64,000 nucleotides of DNA from an uncultured Flavobacteriaceae bacterium (GTDB taxonomy: Bacteria; Bacteroidota; Bacteroidia; Flavobacteriales; Flavobacteriaceae). The stretch spans positions 355,271 through 419,270 of the forward strand of contig CANMRV010000003.1 of NCBI GenBank assembly GCA_947500435.1, read 5' to 3'. The translations under genes were made by a program, and so were the position numbers. Of this stretch, positions 16,879-24,911 are shown one piece after another; the first letter of the stretch is position 1; each line of letters begins with the position of its first letter. The notes beneath the pieces were generated by a model. That model saw nothing but the letters and a program-made list of their open reading frames with translations, was not told where the DNA came from and did no database searches.

Positions 16879-16900
16879 ACTTTTTAAATCTTTATATTTA

Positions 16901-16930
16901 ATCCTGCCATGACTCTGGCAGGATTTTTTG
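16901..16930 (+). terminator. Rho-independent terminator of greA
   Basis: Arms ATCCTGCCA and TGGCAGGAT enclose a 6-base loop and are followed by TTTTTG. Confidence 0.9.
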
Positions 16931-16952
16931 TTTCAGCTAATATTACATATCA

Positions 16953-17342
16953 ATGCCATCAATTTTTACAAAAATCATAAACGGGGAAATACCCTGTTAT
17001 AAGATTGCCGAAGATGAAAACTTCTTTGCTTTTTTAGATATCAATCCGAATGCAAAAGGGCATACACTTTGTATCCCAAAGAAAGAAGTGGATAAGATTA
17101 CCGATTTAGATGAGGAAACTTATTTAGGGTTAATGCAGTTTTCGAGAAAAGTGGCCAAAGCTATTGAATCTGCGATAGATTGTCAACGTGTTGGGATAAC
17201 GGTGATTGGGTTGGAGGTACCACACGCCCATGTTCACTTAATACCCCTGAATGGAATGGGTGATGCCACTTTTCAACACAAGGTGACCTTGGAGCAACAT
17301 GAATTTGAAGCAATTGCGGAAAAGATTCGACTTAAATTGTGA
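16953..17342 (+). CDS. HIT family protein (nucleotide hydrolase/transferase)
   Basis: The 129-aa Hint-type protein has the FTKIINGEIPCYKIAED start typical of bacterial HIT proteins and the histidine triad HAHVHL (91-96), whose middle His is the nucleophile on nucleoside phosphoramidates or dinucleotides. The Cys residues of zinc-binding members are not arranged as a site. It lies directly behind greA, as often in Flavobacteriia, and its last 11 bases overlap the convergent gene at 17332. Confidence 0.94.
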   Translation: MPSIFTKIINGEIPCYKIAEDENFFAFLDINPNAKGHTLCIPKKEVDKITDLDEETYLGLMQFSRKVAKAIESAIDCQRVGITVIGLEVPHAHVHLIPLNGMGDATFQHKVTLEQHEFEAIAEKIRLKL

Positions 17343-17688
17343 GTATTCCTTCGTAGAGTAAGTATCCCAAGGTGCCAACTATCGCTAGAAATAGAAAGAT
17401 TAAAACATAGAAAAGTGTTGTAAACTTCAAAGAAGACTTTTCAGGCACTGCCATCTTTTGATAGTAATTGAAAATACGCTCGATATCATCTGTCCATTTT
17501 GCAGGATAGATATCTGAACCACATTTGTTGCAGACTATCTGATTCGTAACTTTATTGGTCGTGCGATGGAATAGTTTTCCGTAGACATGCTTTTGATAAA
17601 AGGTAAGCTTTAAATTTTGGTTGAAACACTCTGGACAATTATTGCTCAGGTCCATTTCCTTTATAACTACCAGTTTTTCGGTTGCCAT
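17332..17688 (-). CDS. Hypothetical zinc-ribbon membrane protein
   Basis: This 118-aa protein has two Cys-x2-Cys knuckles, CPECF (about 18-22) and CNKCG (about 53-57), that together form a zinc-ribbon-like unit, and one C-terminal TM helix (about 90-114). No catalytic motif is seen. It lies 3 bases downstream of the histidine kinase gene on the same strand and is almost certainly co-transcribed with it, so a link to that kinase's signalling is possible but unproven. Confidence 0.7.
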   Translation of the reverse strand: MATEKLVVIKEMDLSNNCPECFNQNLKLTFYQKHVYGKLFHRTTNKVTNQIVCNKCGSDIYPAKWTDDIERIFNYYQKMAVPEKSSLKFTTLFYVLIFLFLAIVGTLGYLLYEGILTI

Positions 17689-17691
17689 TAT

Positions 17692-18840
17692 TTAGGTTTT
17701 TACTTTCAAGGAAATCTGCATTATAGTACCTTCTTTACTTGATGAGAGCACTTTGATTTTTCCCTGATGATATTCTTCAACAATTCTTTTTACCAGTGAG
17801 AGTCCTAGACCCCACCCTCTTTTTTTGGAGGTAACTCCGGGGTTAAAGATAGCTTTATAATCGCTTTTGGCAATGCCATGACCTGTATCGGAAACTAAAA
17901 TGTTTACATAACTACCATCTGAAACTATTTGAATTCCAATACTTCCGCGACCTTTCATTGCGTCTATACCGTTCTTTACCAAATTTTCGATAGTCCAGTT
18001 ATATAGCGATTGATTCAGCATCACCGTTTGCGAATCTACTTTTGAATCAAAAGAAAAATGAATGAGTTTTGAACTTCGCAACTTCAAATATTCATAAGCA
18101 TCTTTGGTTTCTTGAACAATATCATACTCATTAAGTTTGGGTAACGAACCAATTTTTGAAAAACGATCAGTAATCATCTCTAAGCGCGAAATATCCTTTT
18201 CAATCTCCTTAGTTATATCGGGATTAATATTTTCGGTTTTCAAAAGTTCGTTCCATCCTAATAAAGAGGAGAGAGGTGTGCCAATTTGATGTGCGGTTTC
18301 CTTGGCCATGCCGGCCCACAGCTTGTTCTGCTCGGATGCTTTATTTGTTTTAAAGAAAAAGAAGATAACCGCCCCAAAGAGTAAAATAATGAGCAATAGG
18401 GCAATGGGGTAGTACTTCAATTTATTTAAAACTTCAGAATTTCCGTAGTACAAGGTGGCCAGATGCTCACCTTGTTGGTCAATGTTTATTGGGGTGTTCT
18501 CACTACTAAATTTTAAGATTTTCTCCTTGATATATAAGGTGTCTTTTATCACCTCCTCTGGCATGTTGTTTGTTTTGATAGATCCGTCTTTGTTCACCAA
18601 AATCATTGGTGTTGAGGTATTATTCTGAAACACTTTTAGGGGCAAATCACCAGGATCGTCTTCTAAGGAGACCTGTAACAGTTCAGAGTGAGCCGTAGCC
18701 CATATTTCCATTTTTTGACGTTCTTCTTCTTTGAACTTTTTAAAAAAGCTATTGGTGTTCCATAAAATCAAACTTACAACGACAAAGGCAGATATCAATA
18801 AAACGACGTTTGTAGTCTTGTTTTTGGGATTGAATTTCAT
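17692..18840 (-). CDS. Sensor histidine kinase
   Basis: The 382-aa protein has TM1 about 11-29, a periplasmic part about 30-142, TM2 about 143-163, HisKA with His184 in KETAHQIGTPLSSLLGW, and a HATPase domain (N-box NLVKNGIDAM, DTGHGI, GWGLGLSLVKRIVEEY). I chose the ATG at 18840 (MKFNPKNK) since the longer ORF adds seven unsupported residues. No response regulator gene is adjacent; the partner must be elsewhere. It forms a two-gene unit with the zinc-ribbon protein gene downstream. Confidence 0.9.
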   Translation of the reverse strand: MKFNPKNKTTNVVLLISAFVVVSLILWNTNSFFKKFKEEERQKMEIWATAHSELLQVSLEDDPGDLPLKVFQNNTSTPMILVNKDGSIKTNNMPEEVIKDTLYIKEKILKFSSENTPINIDQQGEHLATLYYGNSEVLNKLKYYPIALLLIILLFGAVIFFFFKTNKASEQNKLWAGMAKETAHQIGTPLSSLLGWNELLKTENINPDITKEIEKDISRLEMITDRFSKIGSLPKLNEYDIVQETKDAYEYLKLRSSKLIHFSFDSKVDSQTVMLNQSLYNWTIENLVKNGIDAMKGRGSIGIQIVSDGSYVNILVSDTGHGIAKSDYKAIFNPGVTSKKRGWGLGLSLVKRIVEEYHQGKIKVLSSSKEGTIMQISLKVKT

Positions 18841-18946
18841 TAGCTTGTAGTCTACTTTCAAAGATAGGGGAAAAAGCAGAAAAATGTTCTTGATTCGCTT
18901 TTAGAACCATTTTCCATCTCACCAATTTATGTACCTTTATACCACT

Positions 18947-19828
18947 ATGACAGAGATGATTTCTATCCTTCCAGAAGAAGTGACCACACCCAAATTGCAT
19001 GGCTATCTTTTGGGCGCTGTAGGGCCGAGACCCATTGCTTTTGCAAGCACAATTGATGCCGATGGAAATCCGAATTTATCACCTTTTAGTTTCTTTAATG
19101 TGTTTAGCGCAAATCCGCCGATTCTTATTTTTTCTCCAGCTCGAAGAGTGCGAAATAATACTACGAAACATACTTTAGAAAATGCTTTGGCAACCAAAGA
19201 AGTAGTTATTAATATTGTAAATTATGACATTGTGCAACAAATGTCATTGTCTAGTACTGAGTATGACGAAGGTGTCAATGAGTTTAAAAAAGCGGGATTG
19301 ACCATGTTGAAATCCGATAAGGTGAAACCGTTTCGGGTTGCGGAGTCTCCGGTACAATTTGAATGCAAGGTGACAAAAGTAGAAGCGCTCGGAGAAGATG
19401 GTGGTGCGGGGAACTTAATTTTTTCCGAAGTCGTAAAAATACATATCCACACTTCTGTTTTAGATGAAAATGGAAGGATCGATCAACATAAAATCGACCA
19501 AGTTGCACGTATGGGTGGTAATTGGTATAGTAGAGCGAAATTGGGAATGTTCGAGGTACCCAAACCACTTTCCTCTTTGGGAATTGGAATAGATCAAATT
19601 CCTGAGCGTATTCGCATGAGCAAAGTGCTTTCAGGGAATGATTTGGGAAAACTGGGAAATGTCGAAGAAATTCCTTCAAAAGAAGAGGTTGATGATTTCA
19701 CTTCATCCCAGATTGAAATACGCGCTATTTTAAGTGGTGGCGAACGCGAACAGATTGAATTGAGAGCACAAGAATACCTAAAAAATAATGATGTACTTTC
19801 CGCCTGGAAAGTATTACTGGCTAATTAG
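18947..19828 (+). CDS. Flavin reductase-like (FMN-binding split barrel) protein
   Basis: The 293-aa cytosolic protein has the flavin-reductase-like domain in its first two thirds: GAVGPRPIAFAST and NLSPFSFFNVFSANPPILIF are typical FMN-binding loops of this split-barrel family. The family uses or binds FMN for NAD(P)H-dependent flavin reduction or as an oxidoreductase. The roughly 100-residue C-terminal extension is helical and charged. The start could also be the Met three codons later. It is divergent from the histidine kinase gene. The substrate is unknown. Confidence 0.88.
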   Translation: MTEMISILPEEVTTPKLHGYLLGAVGPRPIAFASTIDADGNPNLSPFSFFNVFSANPPILIFSPARRVRNNTTKHTLENALATKEVVINIVNYDIVQQMSLSSTEYDEGVNEFKKAGLTMLKSDKVKPFRVAESPVQFECKVTKVEALGEDGGAGNLIFSEVVKIHIHTSVLDENGRIDQHKIDQVARMGGNWYSRAKLGMFEVPKPLSSLGIGIDQIPERIRMSKVLSGNDLGKLGNVEEIPSKEEVDDFTSSQIEIRAILSGGEREQIELRAQEYLKNNDVLSAWKVLLAN

Positions 19829-19906
19829 GTCGAAGATTTAGTATCAACATCCCCCGATTGGGCAAACACATTTGCTCACAAAGTAACTTTTTATAAAAAA
19901 GGAAGG

Positions 19907-20713
19907 ATGAAACGAATACAATTATTTGAATTTGAAGATTACCCTTGGTTTCCAGCATGGCTGCGGACATGCATGACCAATTTGATTATGGTACTGCATA
20001 GAATGATGGGCGTTAGTGAAGTACTTGCCTATTTGATTTATCGCGTCATTAAAGAAAAGAACCTTTCTAAAATCGTTGATTTGGGCTCAGGCTCGAGTGG
20101 TGCAATGCCCGATACTATGGAAGCTCTACGAGAATTGGATAGTTTGAGACATCTGGAACTTTTGATGACCGATTTATATCCGAACAAGGAAATCGCAAGA
20201 CGTTTTAATGAGAATACTGCCGATAATATCAATTATCTAGAGACTCCCGTTGATGCGACAGATATGGGTTCGGTACCTGAAGGACTCAAGACTTTCGTGA
20301 ATAGTTTTCATCATATGCCACCCGAAAAGGCACGTAAAATTTTGGAATCTGCAGAGGAGAATCAACAACCCATACTCATTTACGAAATGGCGGATAACAA
20401 AATTCCATTATTAATTTGGATTATTTTTCTTCCGATTTCTTTGGTGATTTTAATGGTTATGACATGGTTTATGACACCCTTTGTAAAACCTTTGACATGG
20501 AAACAATTGGTGTTTACCTATCTTATTCCAATCATCCCAATTTGTTATGCTTGGGATGGGCAGGCATCACTTCCTAGAATGTATTCAGCAAAAGATGTTG
20601 ATGAACTTTTAGAAGGTTTAGGGAAAAATAATTTTTACTGGGAACATGGTCCTGCGAAAAAGGTAAATGGTAAAAAGTTAGGTACTTATATAGTAGGGTA
20701 TCCGAAAAGTTGA
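19907..20713 (+). CDS. Membrane-associated SAM-dependent methyltransferase-like protein
   Basis: The 268-aa protein contains a class I methyltransferase core with the SAM-binding motif IVDLGSGSSGAMP (about 56-68), an acidic end of strand 2 (LLMTDLYPNKE) and a motif-IV-like region (FVNSFHHMPPEKARKI). Two hydrophobic helices (about 168-190 and 200-220) interrupt the C-terminal part, so the enzyme is probably membrane-bound and may act on a lipid or quinone-like substrate, which is inference. It stands alone between flavin reductase and DUF3127. Confidence 0.75.
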   Translation: MKRIQLFEFEDYPWFPAWLRTCMTNLIMVLHRMMGVSEVLAYLIYRVIKEKNLSKIVDLGSGSSGAMPDTMEALRELDSLRHLELLMTDLYPNKEIARRFNENTADNINYLETPVDATDMGSVPEGLKTFVNSFHHMPPEKARKILESAEENQQPILIYEMADNKIPLLIWIIFLPISLVILMVMTWFMTPFVKPLTWKQLVFTYLIPIIPICYAWDGQASLPRMYSAKDVDELLEGLGKNNFYWEHGPAKKVNGKKLGTYIVGYPKS

Positions 20714-20833
20714 TTTTTAGTCTTTTTTTGAATGTTCATTTAACGTAATAACTTGTTCATTTTTTTCTAGGTGAATTATGTGATAAAAAGTACATTTAGC
20801 TCGAAATAATTAGTTCACATATAATTCATAATC

Positions 20834-21211
20834 ATGGAAATTCAAGGAAAGGTAAAAATGGTCGGAGAGACCCAAACATTTGGAAACAATGGCTTTAGAA
20901 AAAGAGAAATTGTTATCACTACAGAAGAACAATATCCACAACATATTATGGTGGAGTTTGTACAAGATAAGACCGACCTTTTAAACAGTTATGCTGTTGG
21001 TCAATCGGTAAAAATCAGTATCAACTTAAGAGGTCGTGAGTGGACGAACCCTCAAGGTGAGGTGAAATACTTCAACTCTATTCAAGGCTGGCGTATTGAA
21101 AACTTACAAGCTGAACAAGCAACTGAAGGTATGCCTCCCGTACCACCAGCGGAAGCTTTTGCCCCAGCTGATAACTTAAATGAGGAAGATCACGACGATT
21201 TGCCGTTTTAG
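20834..21211 (+). CDS. DUF3127 family protein
   Basis: The 125-aa protein has an OB-fold-like core (about 1-95) with the family pattern GKVKMVGETQTFGNNGFRKR, FVQDKTDLLN and LRGREWTNPQGEVKYFNSIQ, and an acidic, Pro-rich tail ending EEDHDDLPF. The tail is strikingly like the acidic tip (DDDIPF) of single-stranded DNA-binding proteins, so an SSB-related role is plausible. The function has not been established to my knowledge. It is monocistronic, with a strong terminator downstream. Confidence 0.88.
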   Translation: MEIQGKVKMVGETQTFGNNGFRKREIVITTEEQYPQHIMVEFVQDKTDLLNSYAVGQSVKISINLRGREWTNPQGEVKYFNSIQGWRIENLQAEQATEGMPPVPPAEAFAPADNLNEEDHDDLPF

Positions 21212-21221
21212 GTAAAAATTT

Positions 21222-21290
21222 AAAGCCTGCCCTGAGCGCTGTCCAAGGGTCATTCCCACGTTTGTGCTGAACCTGCCTGTAAGCAAACAG
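21222..21290. repeat. REP-like palindromic segment
   Basis: The segment contains an imperfect stem CCCTGAGCG...CCAAGGG and the fragment GTGCTGAACCTGCCTG. It resembles the widespread CCCTTCGACTACGCTCAGGG type of intergenic repeat and the GCTGAAC...TTCAGC type. It lies between DUF3127 and its terminator. Confidence 0.4.
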
Positions 21291-21320
21291 TTTCATTTCA
21301 GTAAAGGCACGAATCTATCT

Positions 21321-21360
21321 AAAGACCTATTCCGTTTAAAACAGAATAGGTCTTTCTTAT
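21321..21360 (+). terminator. Rho-independent terminator before aat
   Basis: The 12-bp arms AAAGACCTATTC and GAATAGGTCTTT are separated by 11 bases and followed by CTTATT. It ends the DUF3127 transcript about 65 bases upstream of the aat start. Confidence 0.85.
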
Positions 21361-21425
21361 TAATTGCCTTTTGGATATCTTTAAATAAAATCATTTGTTT
21401 GAAAAAAGATAGTAACCACAGTCCA

Positions 21426-22058
21426 ATGTTTTTTCTCACGGAAAGATTAGAGTTTCCATCCGTTGAGAGTGCCAATGCCGAAGGGCTATTGGCTGTTGGA
21501 GGTGACTTATCTCCTGAGCGTTTGGTGCTAGCATATCAAAATGGAATTTTTCCATGGTTCAATGAAGATTCACTCATCTTATGGTGGAGCCCTAATCCAA
21601 GAATGGTTCTATTTCCTGATAAAATCAAAATCTCCAAAAGTATGCAACAGGTCTTGAATAGCAATAAGTTTCACCTAACCAAGAATACCTGTTTTGAAAC
21701 AGTTTTGGAAGCCTGCTCAACAATCAAAAGAGTTGGTCAAGAAGATACTTGGATTACTGATGAAATGAAAAAGGCCTATCTTAAATTGTATAAAAAAGGG
21801 TACGCAAAGTCCTATGAGGTCTGGGAAGGCGATGCGCTTGTAGGAGGTTTATATGGAATCGATATGGGTCATGTCTTTTGCGGTGAGAGCATGTTCAGTA
21901 AAACTAGCAACGCTTCAAAGTTCGCCTTTATAAAATTGGCACAAGAGTTTCAAGAAAAAGGAGCGCTTATCGATTGCCAATTGTATACCAAACATCTTGA
22001 AAGTTTGGGGGCAGAGGAAATTTCAAGAAAACGGTTTATTGAAATTTTGACCAAATAG
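21426..22058 (+). CDS. aat: Leucyl/phenylalanyl-tRNA--protein transferase
   Basis: The enzyme adds Leu or Phe from aminoacyl-tRNA to N-terminal Arg/Lys of proteins, creating substrates for ClpS/ClpAP. The 210-aa product shows the family blocks ANAEGLLAVGGDLSPERL, YQNGIFPWF, WWSPNPRMVL and FCGESMFS. The ORF is open from 21264, but those 54 extra codons run through the upstream terminator hairpin and lack family similarity, so I chose the ATG at 21426 (MFFLTERLEFP). It converges on the DNA-alkylation-repeat gene with 1 base between. Confidence 0.95.
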   Translation: MFFLTERLEFPSVESANAEGLLAVGGDLSPERLVLAYQNGIFPWFNEDSLILWWSPNPRMVLFPDKIKISKSMQQVLNSNKFHLTKNTCFETVLEACSTIKRVGQEDTWITDEMKKAYLKLYKKGYAKSYEVWEGDALVGGLYGIDMGHVFCGESMFSKTSNASKFAFIKLAQEFQEKGALIDCQLYTKHLESLGAEEISRKRFIEILTK

Positions 22059-22059
22059 A

Positions 22060-22728
22060 CTATGTGATTAGTCGCAAAGCCTCTCTCTTACTAAGAGGGT
22101 TCAATTCTGTACAAGCAACAAAATTTTTAACCCATTCAGGATTAGTTCTACTGTAATCGCGAAGTGCCCATCCTATGGCTTTATTGATAAAAAATTCTTT
22201 TGAGCCCAAAAGTGAGTTGATGATTTGTCTCAGGAATTCGGCGTCCATTTTCTCCTTGCTGAGTAGTTGAAAAATAACACATGACCTCTGTAGCCAAATA
22301 TCCTCTGAGGCGAGCCATTTCTTTATATAGGAATCACGCCGCTCAGGAAACGTTTTAAAATATTCACTAATTAGTTTGGTTGCAATAAAGTCTACTGTGT
22401 CCCACCAAGAATTGTGAGTTACCATGAATTCAAGAAGAAGAATATCATTTTCTTCAAATTGTTTTGCATATTTCTGAGTCAACTCTTGGGCGAAATAATG
22501 ATATTCTCTTTGGGGTTTATTCCAAAGAATTTTTATCAAACCCGCAAGATTTTGCTTAGGGGGCAAATAAGCTTTAACCAAAAAAGGTTTTTGAACTGCC
22601 CTGCGAACTGGTGTTTTCAAGCCGTAAAAGGAAAACTGATTTCGTAAATATGCTTTTTGTTCTTCGGCAATTTTCGAATCGGCATATGTTTCGAATTCAG
22701 ATTCCAATGTTTTTATAAAGTCGTTCAC
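22060..22728 (-). CDS. DNA alkylation repair protein, AlkD-like HEAT-repeat
   Basis: The 222-aa all-helical protein of the AlkD/DNA-alkylation-repeat family shows typical blocks: FYGLKTPVRRAVQKPF, WNKPQREYHYFAQEL, VTHNSWWDTVDFIATKL, WLQRSCVIFQLL and FINKAIGWALRDYSRTNPEWV. AlkD excises bulky N3/N7-alkylpurines; the WDTVD and R-D-Y residues correspond to the substrate groove. It is followed on the same strand by no other gene and preceded by a secreted hypothetical protein and the tag glycosylase, so alkylation repair genes cluster here. Confidence 0.9.
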   Translation of the reverse strand: MNDFIKTLESEFETYADSKIAEEQKAYLRNQFSFYGLKTPVRRAVQKPFLVKAYLPPKQNLAGLIKILWNKPQREYHYFAQELTQKYAKQFEENDILLLEFMVTHNSWWDTVDFIATKLISEYFKTFPERRDSYIKKWLASEDIWLQRSCVIFQLLSKEKMDAEFLRQIINSLLGSKEFFINKAIGWALRDYSRTNPEWVKNFVACTELNPLSKREALRLIT

Positions 22729-22739
22729 CGTATTTCATT

Positions 22740-23330
22740 TTAATACAGAACTCTATCGTAATTAGGTGGTAGAGCAGTTCTAATGTGAACAAAATTACCT
22801 TCAGAATCAAAGGTGATTTCAAAGTCCGCTCGAGTTCCATCTTTTTTTCCTTTAACAAAAAGCTCATAAGTGATATTGGAGAGCATCAGGTTTTGAAAGG
22901 CGTTTTTTATGGTTTTTTCAACAGCTTCACCCGATTGTACTTCATAGGTCTGAAACATCTTTCGGACTTTTGACTTTTCAAATTTTTGAGATAGATATTT
23001 GATGATGCGCTCAAAACTCTCCTCTGGCATGTCCACGGGTTTAATCGCGAAACCCAAACTGTTTAGTTCGCCATTTTCACTAAAATCCATTTCATAAAAA
23101 AGCCTGGATTTTTTGAATTTTGCAGAATAGGTCTTTGAAGTGCTATCCACTGCCTTGTAAAACTTCAAACGTTTAAAGTCTTTATTGTTTTCTGCAATGA
23201 ATTGCAAAGCTTCACTTGGAAATTGGGTTTTTTTGATGCGATGCTCCCTTTCCCGCTTGTTCTGTGCGGAAGAAAACAATCCGAAGAATAAAAAAAGAAT
23301 ACATAAAACTGTTGGGAAATTTACTTTCAT
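22740..23330 (-). CDS. Secreted hypothetical protein
   Basis: The 196-aa protein has a signal peptide (MKVNFPTVLCILFLFFGLFSSAQ); I start it at 23330, since the ATG at 23354 would put eight residues in front of the signal. The mature part is Lys/Phe-rich with no recognised domain (ALQFIAENNKDFKRLKFYKA near its start; TFDSEGNFVHIRTALPPNYD at its end). It lies between the AlkD-like gene (11-base gap) and tag (20-base gap) on the same strand and is probably co-transcribed. The function is unknown. Confidence 0.7.
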   Translation of the reverse strand: MKVNFPTVLCILFLFFGLFSSAQNKREREHRIKKTQFPSEALQFIAENNKDFKRLKFYKAVDSTSKTYSAKFKKSRLFYEMDFSENGELNSLGFAIKPVDMPEESFERIIKYLSQKFEKSKVRKMFQTYEVQSGEAVEKTIKNAFQNLMLSNITYELFVKGKKDGTRADFEITFDSEGNFVHIRTALPPNYDRVLY

Positions 23331-23350
23331 AATTGTGTATTTATCCAACA

Positions 23351-23914
23351 TCAAACCTCATTATACCTAAAGCAACCCACTTCATGGTCATTGACCATTC
23401 CGGTGGCTTGCATATGTGCGTAGACTACCGTGCTTCCCACAAATTTAAATCCTCTTTTCTTTAAGTCTTTGCTTAAGGCATCAGAAAGCTCTGTATTTGC
23501 AGGTGCGTCTTTGTAATTCTTGATTTTGTTTTTAATGGGCTTTCCATCAACAAATTCCCAAATGTATTTGCTAAAACTTCCGAATTTTTTTTGAACCTCC
23601 ATAAATGCTTGCGCATTGGTAACGGTAGCGTTTACTTTGAGTTTATTACGTATGATTCCTGCATCTTGTAAAAGAGCATCTTTTTTCTTTTGGTCGTATT
23701 TGGCGATTTTCTTGTAATCGAAACGGTCAAAAGCCTTTCTGAAGTTCTCACGTTTTTTGAGAACTGTAATCCAGCTGAGTCCGGCTTGAAAAGTCTCTAG
23801 AATCAAAAATTCGAACAAAGTATCGTCATCTTTTACCGGCACACCCCATTCTAGGTCATGGTAGGCTTCGTAGAGCTCGTCGCCTGCGCACCATCCGCAT
23901 CTGTGTTTTTCCAT
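23351..23914 (-). CDS. tag: 3-methyladenine DNA glycosylase I
   Basis: The 187-aa protein matches Tag throughout: MEKHRCGWCAGDELYEAYHD with the N-terminal zinc Cys, LEWGVPVKDD, LFEFLILETFQAGLSW, NKLKVNATVTNAQAF, and the C-terminal VYAHMQATGMVNDHEVGCF with the His/Cys zinc ligands. It removes 3-methyladenine from DNA as the first step of base-excision repair. The ORF extends upstream to 24046, but family similarity begins at the ATG at 23914. It is the first gene of a minus-strand run with the secreted hypothetical and the AlkD-like gene. Confidence 0.96.
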   Translation of the reverse strand: MEKHRCGWCAGDELYEAYHDLEWGVPVKDDDTLFEFLILETFQAGLSWITVLKKRENFRKAFDRFDYKKIAKYDQKKKDALLQDAGIIRNKLKVNATVTNAQAFMEVQKKFGSFSKYIWEFVDGKPIKNKIKNYKDAPANTELSDALSKDLKKRGFKFVGSTVVYAHMQATGMVNDHEVGCFRYNEV

Positions 23915-24230
23915 AAATAAGTTTGTTGAAATAAAGATAGTAGAAAAATAGAAAGGCGGGTCAAACTTTCTGAAGGAGCTAAAATTTTGGGGTTCAACTG
24001 GTAAAGCCGATTTTACTCTGAGAACACCGGTCACGTCTCCCTTCAATTATCTAGCGAAGTCTAATCAAAGCATGACCGGTGTAACAAAGAATAGTAACTA
24101 AACTAACACGATTCAAATATAAAGGTGATTTCATAATTTAAACGCATTACTTGCGTTAATTAGTTGTTAAACTATTATAGTATGATAGTAATACTATTAT
24201 ATTTGCGTTGTTATATTTTAAATCAAACAA
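23915..24230. other. Divergent intergenic region with inverted repeats
   Basis: There is no gene here. An inverted repeat of 10-bp arms, ACACCGGTCA (24024-24033) and TGACCGGTGT (24073-24082), is 39 bases apart, each arm containing the palindrome ACCGGT. Nearer the TetR gene a second inverted repeat overlaps its promoter and is listed separately. These look like regulatory sites between tag and the TetR-led operon. Confidence 0.45.
24177..24205 (+). promoter_or_regulatory. TetR-gene promoter with overlapping operator
   Basis: TATATTTG (24198-24205) is a full -7 match about 25 bases upstream of the TetR start. Immediately before it lies the inverted repeat ATAGTAT-N7-ATACTAT (24177-24197), 21 bp in total, where a repressor would block RNA polymerase. 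Autoregulation by the encoded TetR protein is the natural inference. Confidence 0.5.
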
Positions 24231-24902
24231 ATGGAACGTCTCTTAAAATCCGTCAAAATCGGCATTAATGAAAAGATTTATGTTAAAGATCCAGAATCTT
24301 CCGACCTCGGAAAACGGATTATAGAACAGAGTATACTCATGATCAATGACATGGGTTTTGAGCGGTTTACTTTTAAGAAATTAGGAGATCAGATTGGTTC
24401 TAATGAGAGTTCAATTTATCGCTATTTCGAGAACAAACACAAACTCTTGCTCTATTTGACCTCTTGGTATTGGGGTTGGTTGGAGTATCAATTGGTGTTT
24501 TCGACAAATAGTATTGCTGACCCTTCAGAGAAGTTAGAAAAAGCTATTGCGGTAGTTACGAGGACTACGGTTGAAGATTCTGCCTTTTCCCATATTAACG
24601 AGGTACTATTGAATAAGATTGTTATCAATGAATACTCCAAATCGTATTTGACCAAAGAAGTGGATACGGAAAACAAAGAGGGCTATTTTGTGATTTATAA
24701 AAGATTGGTAACTCGAATAAGTGAAATGGTTAGTGCTGTAAATAGTGATTATAGTTATCCCAGTAGTTTGGCTAGCACTATTTTAGAAGGTTCGCTACAC
24801 CAACATTTCTTGAAGGATCACTTTAGTTCCTTAACCGATTGTCATAAAGATGATGATCCTACCAAATATTTTCTTCATTTGGTATCAACCTTACTTAAAT
24901 AA
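24231..24902 (+). CDS. TetR/AcrR-family transcriptional regulator
   Basis: The 223-aa protein has a helix-turn-helix in the TetR position (about 30-75): ILMINDMGFERFTFKKLGDQ, then IGSNESSIYRYFENKHKLL, ending in the typical YRYFxNKxxLL. The rest is the all-helical ligand and dimer domain. It is the first gene of an operon with an ABC half-transporter, an HlyD adaptor and a TolC-type protein, only 9 bases before the ABC start, so it probably represses its own export operon. The inducer is unknown. Confidence 0.92.
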   Translation: MERLLKSVKIGINEKIYVKDPESSDLGKRIIEQSILMINDMGFERFTFKKLGDQIGSNESSIYRYFENKHKLLLYLTSWYWGWLEYQLVFSTNSIADPSEKLEKAIAVVTRTTVEDSAFSHINEVLLNKIVINEYSKSYLTKEVDTENKEGYFVIYKRLVTRISEMVSAVNSDYSYPSSLASTILEGSLHQHFLKDHFSSLTDCHKDDDPTKYFLHLVSTLLK

Positions 24903-24911
24903 TCAAGGCGC

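Noticed and set aside
21264..21425. Upstream extension of aat
   Set aside because: It crosses a strong terminator hairpin and a repeat segment and has no family similarity.
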